DNA of 64,000 nt from Apteryx mantelli (Eukaryota; Chordata; Aves; Apterygiformes; Apterygidae): positions 26,308,583 through 26,372,582 of the forward strand of contig NC_089985.1 of assembly GCF_036417845.1 (NCBI RefSeq), in the 5' to 3' direction. Numbering within the stretch: the stretch's first letter is position 1; every line of letters starts with the position of its first letter. The position numbers and the translations under genes are program-made. The notes beneath the pieces were generated by a model. It was not told the origin of the DNA. It did no database searches and saw only the letters and a list, made by a program, of their open reading frames with translations. Shown here one piece after another: positions 59,401 to 64,000 of this stretch.

Positions 59401-62400
59401 CCCATAAAAGGGACTGCAGCTTTCTCCTACAAACTAAAACACTCAGACAGCGGTACCCTCATAACAGAAGTTGCATCGCAGCAGGTGTATCAGATCTCAC
59501 CATTCAGTGAACCTACTGGTGTTGCTGTCATGGAAGCAAGGTAAGCCTGGGATGAGATTGCATCAAAAGATGAGAATAATTATAAATTCTGGCAGTATTT
59601 TTCACCCCCAGTTGAAATGAAGTGAGAAATAAGCTCAGCAGTGGTTGGGTAAAGCTGCATGTACTCATTACAGGGTTTCCCCACCCTTAAAAATGGAGTG
59701 AACCATTCTTTATTTGTGTCCCACTGAACTTTGCACAATTGTGTGCAAGAAAAGAAAGAAAACTCTTTTGCTCCCTTACACTATCAGAATGCAATTTTTC
59801 TACCATGGCTGTCCTGCAAAAGGGCTAATTTATGCTGTCAGGAGGAAGATTGTGCACATAGAAATAAAATCATTGATTACACAGAATCAGTAGCTCGTCG
59901 TCAGGAGACGGCAGTTTAGCTCATCCTCAGGATTGATTTCACTGTGGGTAACTCAAATATTGTTTTGTTCCAATAATAAGATTCTACCTATTCACAAACT
60001 GTATAATTTTACTGTGATAAGAAAAATGAGTAAAGGCCAAAAACATTAGCTTCACAGTATTCCTGAATCAATAAATAGCCAAGGCAGATGGAGAAAGATA
60101 ACTTTTATTCCTTACATAACACTTGCTGATTTCTCTCTGACTGCTGACAGACAACAGCTTATCTTGCTTGAAGTGAGAAGTGAACGAGGAAGCCCCCCAG
60201 ATATTTCCATGCAGAGCCACGGAAACCTTCATTACCATTTCCCATCAGTATTGCCACAGATGCCACTTCAGCTAATCAAGACAAAAAACCCCGAGCAACG
60301 GGTATAGAATTCTTAAGTCTTCAAATTGCTTTCCTAATCAAAAATTTAATAAAAAGCAATGTATAATCATAAATACTAAATGATTTAATTATGGATTATC
60401 TCTCTCGGTGTTTTGTAACAGATAGCAGAAACACTGCAACACATAGTCCTGAATAACCAGCAAGATTTCCATGATGATGTCCCATACAAATTCTTAGAGC
60501 TTGTCCAGCTCTGCCGAATAGTGAGCACTGATACTCTTGAGTCTTTCTGGAAACAATTTTCAGATAAACCTCGTTACAGGTATTTGGTTGTATAGCCTGT
60601 GAAGAAACTTCTCATTTTTGGAGGAATGAGAGCTAAAATTAAGGTTGTTTTTTTTACCCTGATTGCAGGCGATGGCTGCTGAGTGCAATTTCTGCAACAG
60701 GCACAACAGAAGCACTCAAATTCATCAAGAACAGAATTCGCAATGATGACCTGAACTATATTCAGACTCTTCTGACTGTTTCTTTTGCTCTCCATTTAAT
60801 GAAAGCTGATGAAGACACTCTTCCAATAGCAGCAGTGAGTAAATCCGTGTGAATCTTTCCTATCAGATAACAATAGAAGTGATAACTGATGATAATTTTC
60901 AATTATAAAGTATTTTAGAGCATAGATTCTCCTCTCATATATACTAATTTTGTATAAATGCTACTCCATGAATTTATTTTGGCATTACTTGTGTGAGAGG
61001 AGAGTTCAGTCCTGTGTCTTCATTTTGCTATATTGATATAAAAACCTCTCTCCTATAACATCTTCTGATAGTTATTCCCATTTTAGTTTGCTGGGACTAT
61101 ATGTCATGGCTTCTGCACACAAATCTTGGTCCACTTTTATATCTTACTTCTTAAACATAAAGGGTGATTTTTGTGTTCTCTCATTTGAATACCTCTTTTA
61201 ATTGAAAAATATTCCTGTAAACTGGAATAAAGTGCTGCAAGTAGAAGTATTAAACATCAACTCTTTTCACACTTATTGTGAACAGGGTTTTTCCCATCTC
61301 TAGTCAGTTTTCCTCTTCTTAAATAGAAAAAAAATAATTTGATATAACTGAGTTACACATTGTTCTAGCGATATTGTATTTATAGATTGACATTTGCCCA
61401 TAATCTTTGTATTTTCAGCCTGATGTTCAATTGAGGAAAATCAAAACTGTGCTATATAAACTAATTTAAATATGATTTTTTATGTTGTAACTAATAGGGA
61501 ATGAAGCTCCTAAATGAAGCTTGCATGTAAAATGTTCTACAAGGCAACCTAATTTGCTTGGCTGTGAATAATACTCAGTCTGAAATTGCTCCCCCTAGAT
61601 AAACCCTAATAATTTTCCTGATCCAGAAGCTATGTAAAGAATTGTATTACATACCAATTTAAATATGTTTTTCCTCTTCTTTTGACAGGATTTAGTGACC
61701 AGTTCTCGAATTCAGAAAAGTCCCATGCTTCAGCAGGTTGCCTGCTTGGGATACAGTTCTGTCATTAATAGATATTGTTCTCAGACCTCAGCTTGTCCTA
61801 AAGAAGCTCTTCAGGTTGGTGGCCTGATTCTTCTTAATAAGCCCATGTAGTAAATGTTAATAAGATGCAGTGTAAAAATAGTAATTGGAGTTACAAATAC
61901 ATATTTCATAGGCCTCCTTCAGAACAAAGGAAATGGATCATTTTACTAATGTAGATATTTCCTTTGTTGTTGAAAACACCTAAGCTAAAATCTTGCTGCT
62001 ACCAGTAAAAAAAGCTACCACTAAATGATTTTATTAAAACCAGTTACTTTACAGTGATAGGATTTTCAGTGGGCAAGGGAAACACTATGGACAACTTGTA
62101 CATCAGGCAGAAAAGACTGAACTGTGCTTTGTCTATAGCCCCTCCATGACCTGGCAGATGAAGCAATCAGCAGGGGCCGTGAAGACAAAATGAAGTTAGC
62201 TCTGAAGTGCATTGGTAATGTGGGAGAACCAGCCAGCATGAAGCGCATCCTGAAGTTCCTTCCAATGTTTTCATCGAGTGCTTCTGATATCCCAAAACAT
62301 ATTCAGATTGATGCCATAATGGCCTTGAGAAAAATAGCTCAGAAGGACTCCAAAATAGTAAGTAGGAAATGCCAGGGACTTCTTTACTTAATGCATTAGA

Positions 62401-63828
62401 GGTGGAGAATATATACTAATATATAAGGCTAATGATTTTAAAGGCTCCATGTTTGCAGATTCAACATGTTTGTTTATTTTTAAGAACAGCACAATACAAG
62501 CTTAGATTCCAGCTAAAGTTTTCTGCTAAGCTCTAATAATTGTTAGTCTGTAGGAAGCTTTCAGAAGCATATCAGCAGAGTTTCTTTAGTCATCTGGCGT
62601 AATCAATTAATTCCTGTGCTAGTTATATAGGGTGGAAATTTAGCTATCTAAAAGTCAGACATATACTTTAAACTGCCTCTGTAGTCAGGAGGAAAGAGAT
62701 ACGTTCTATTGTTTTCCTAGGCAAAATCTCAACATTGTTCTGCTTCTGTTTCTTTTAGGCCCTTTCCTTAAGGTCAGATAAGTCACCACTGACCCCGGTT
62801 GACCACTGAAGGTGCCAGTGTGGCAAGGGCAGGCACGACTTCTGCCTTTCAGATGATTTAGATATCTAAAGGTGCTGTGCAACAGCAGTGTTGCTGTGCA
62901 ACAGCACCCACTCAGACTATCTTTTGTGAGCTGAAGATCCTCTTGCAAAAGTGGTCTAAAATGGTAAAGCACACTCACCAAGTTAGTGGGGTTACTTCAA
63001 GAATGAATCTCTCATGTTAGCTACAGTTATTTCCTTGAAAATTATTCACTGACATTTGAATGTCAGCTCCTGTAATGCAAAAAGCTATGCTGATACCTTT
63101 GATACATGGACATTTCTTTCAGATTCAGTGCCAGCCCTTCTCACTGGCTGCTTGCTCCTATTCTTGCATGGCCCTTCAGTTGTGTTAATAAAAGATTGTG
63201 GAACCATGCAGTAAGCAAGATCAGGGGACTTTTTTTCCACAGGGATAATGACCCCCTCTCACATTTTTCTTGCAGGTTGCATGTGGATCCAGCCTGCAAA
63301 ACAGAAGCTCTAAATTACTGGTAATGCCATCTACTGTTTTCTCTCCATAGGTGCAGGGATATCTCATTCAGATCCTTGCAGACCAGTCACTTCCCCCTGA
63401 AGTACGAATGATGGCTTGTTCTGTTATCTTTGAGACGAGGCCTGCCCTTCCTTTAATAACAACCATAGCTAATGTGGCAATGAAGGAGAGCAATTTGCAA
63501 GTGGCCAGTTTTGTATATTCCCACATGAAGGCTTTGTCAAAGAGTAGATTACCATACATGTACAACATGTAAGTAGAGGCAGGAGTGAAATGGGTTATTT
63601 TCTGCAAATAATAAGTTCTGTTACATTCTTGTTAATAAGAACTGCATATGCTGACAAACTGAATCCAGTTTGTATTCTTGTGGGGTTCATCTTATATCTG
63701 GATACTGTTACCTATTCTTATTTTGTTTAGATCTTCTGCTTGCAATATTGCCCTTAAGCTGCTGGCCCCCAAATTGGACAGACTAAGCTATCGATATAGC
63801 AAGGTCATTCGTGTTGGTGGTTACTTTG
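56426..63828 (+). CDS. VTG2: Vitellogenin (VTG2-type), 5' 13 exons, partial
   Basis: Precursor of egg-yolk lipovitellin and phosvitin, made in the liver under oestrogen and taken up by oocytes through the VLDL/vitellogenin receptor. Thirteen phased exons encode 637 residues: 56426-56465, 56581-56601, 56709-56860, 58334-58585, 59143-59304, 59392-59540, 60151-60301, 60422-60579, 60669-60834, 61689-61814, 62139-62357, 63351-63568 and 63731-63828. Residues 1-15 (MRGIILTLVFTLVGS) are a signal peptide, so the mature chain would start QKFDIDPG. The rest is the N-terminal LPD_N lipid-transport module: beta-barrel to about 270, then the helical region. An N-glycosylation site NKT lies at residue 104. 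No frameshift or stop is seen. The closest family I know is chicken VTG2, with few substitutions. The gene continues beyond the window. Confidence 0.95.
56581..56601 (+). CDS. VTG2: VTG2 exon 2, 21-base microexon
   Basis: Only 21 bases between TTTCTGCAG and GTAAGT. Encodes GSQKFDI, spanning the signal-peptide cleavage site. Phase 1 on both sides. Confidence 0.93.
56709..56860 (+). CDS. VTG2: VTG2 exon 3
   Basis: Residues 21-71, phase 1 in, phase 0 out. Starts DPGFSSRKTYIYSYEG and ends SGLSENTYLLK, the first beta-strands of the LPD_N barrel. Confidence 0.95.
58334..58585 (+). CDS. VTG2: VTG2 exon 4
   Basis: 84 codons, residues 72-155. Includes EEYNGIWPKDPFTRSSK and NTYAPEDCPDMC. The donor GTTCGT is weak but is the only one keeping frame and homology. 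Confidence 0.95.
59143..59304 (+). CDS. VTG2: VTG2 exon 5
   Basis: 54 codons, residues 156-209. Starts VGIGGVCPTRYVIQEDRKNS and ends RPCPVDMM. Holds several of the conserved cysteines of the N-terminal module. Confidence 0.95.
59392..59540 (+). CDS. VTG2: VTG2 exon 6
   Basis: 149 bases, phase 0 in, phase 2 out. Encodes KRRPIKGTAAFSYKLKHSDS through SEPTGVAVMEA. Confidence 0.95.
60151..60301 (+). CDS. VTG2: VTG2 exon 7
   Basis: 151 bases, phase 2 in, phase 0 out. Encodes QQLILLEVRSERGS through LQLIKTKNPEQR. Confidence 0.95.
60422..60579 (+). CDS. VTG2: VTG2 exon 8
   Basis: 158 bases, phase 0 in, phase 2 out. Starts IAETLQHIVLNNQQDFHDDV, entering the helical part of LPD_N. Confidence 0.95.
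60669..60834 (+). CDS. VTG2: VTG2 exon 9
   Basis: 166 bases, phase 2 in, phase 0 out, donor GTGAGT. Encodes RRWLLSAISATGTTEALKFI and NRIRNDDLNYIQTLL. Confidence 0.95.
61689..61814 (+). CDS. VTG2: VTG2 exon 10
   Basis: 42 codons, phase 0 at both ends. Starts DLVTSSRIQKSPMLQQVACL and ends QTSACPKEALQ. Confidence 0.95.
62139..62357 (+). CDS. VTG2: VTG2 exon 11
   Basis: 73 codons, phase 0 at both ends. Encodes PLHDLADEAISRGREDKMKL and the helical repeat LKCIGNVGEPASMKRILKFL. Confidence 0.95.
63351..63568 (+). CDS. VTG2: VTG2 exon 12
   Basis: 218 bases, phase 0 in, phase 2 out. Starts VQGYLIQILADQSLPPEVRM, with FETRPALPLITTIANVAMKE. Confidence 0.95.
63731..63828 (+). CDS. VTG2: VTG2 exon 13 (last in window)
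   Basis: 98 bases, phase 2 in, phase 1 out, donor GTGAGT. Encodes SSACNIALKLLAPKLDRLSY and RYSKVIRVGGYF. The following intron runs off the window. Confidence 0.95.
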
Positions 63829-64000
63829 GTGAGTAAAAGCACTTCAGTGACTGGGAAGTTTTCACTTCAGAAATACATTCTAGAGAAATAACAAGTCCTT
63901 TGGAAAAATAATGTAAGACATTGTGAATCCCAGCCTGGATTATGTCTAGAAAGGTCATTTAGAACAACTGGCTGGTTGTAAAAAGAGATTCTTTTTAATA

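Noticed and set aside
1-64000. CRISPR arrays, phage-like or bacterial defence systems, tRNA/rRNA genes, intact retroviruses
   Set aside because: None seen. The exon-intron genes, CR1 LINEs and CpG islands indicate ordinary vertebrate chromosomal DNA.

Overview
The window is vertebrate nuclear DNA, most likely from a bird. Genes are split into short exons with long AT-rich introns, promoters sit in CpG islands, and the interspersed repeats I recognise are CR1/L3-type LINEs, one with a typical avian CR1 3' end at 32.9-33.0 kb. The gene order SSX2IP then vitellogenin is the conserved left edge of the avian VTG2/VTG3 cluster, which in chicken lies between SSX2IP and CTBS. The vitellogenin exons resemble chicken VTG2 (as I remember it) closely but not identically, so the species is probably not chicken.

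Layout. From 1 to 24.4 kb is largely non-genic: a CpG island at about 1.5-2.6 kb with no recognisable coding exon, old L3/CR1 remnants, simple repeats and a 29-bp tandem duplication. A second CpG island at 24.4-25.6 kb carries a near-consensus RFX X-box, a CCAAT box and GC boxes, and is the probable SSX2IP promoter. SSX2IP (+ strand) has 12 confidently phased coding exons from 34662 to 50969; its 3'UTR ends at poly(A) signals at 51.8 or 52.0 kb. The reading frame is open and in phase across every junction, including one GC-AG intron. The translation start upstream of exon 34662 is not resolved.

About 4.4 kb downstream is the start of a vitellogenin gene (+ strand, VTG2-type). It has a compact promoter (TATA-like box, E-box, VBP/PAR-bZIP site, two oestrogen response elements near -355 and -640), a 13-codon first exon, a 21-base second exon, and 13 coding exons (637 codons, all in phase) running off the right edge. 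This is the N-terminal lipid-transport (LPD_N) part of the yolk precursor; the phosvitin and von Willebrand-like D regions lie outside the window.

The two genes are functionally unrelated: SSX2IP is a centrosome, centriolar-satellite and cell-junction coiled-coil protein, while VTG2 is an oestrogen-induced liver product. They are neighbours by ancient synteny. I see no prokaryotic-type system, CRISPR array, tRNA or rRNA gene, and no intact retroelement. The items most worth a second look are the VTG2 control region, the perfect 24-bp inverted repeat upstream of it, the unusual ends of SSX2IP, its GC-AG intron, its X-box promoter, and an unidentified 153-codon ORF diverging from that CpG island.
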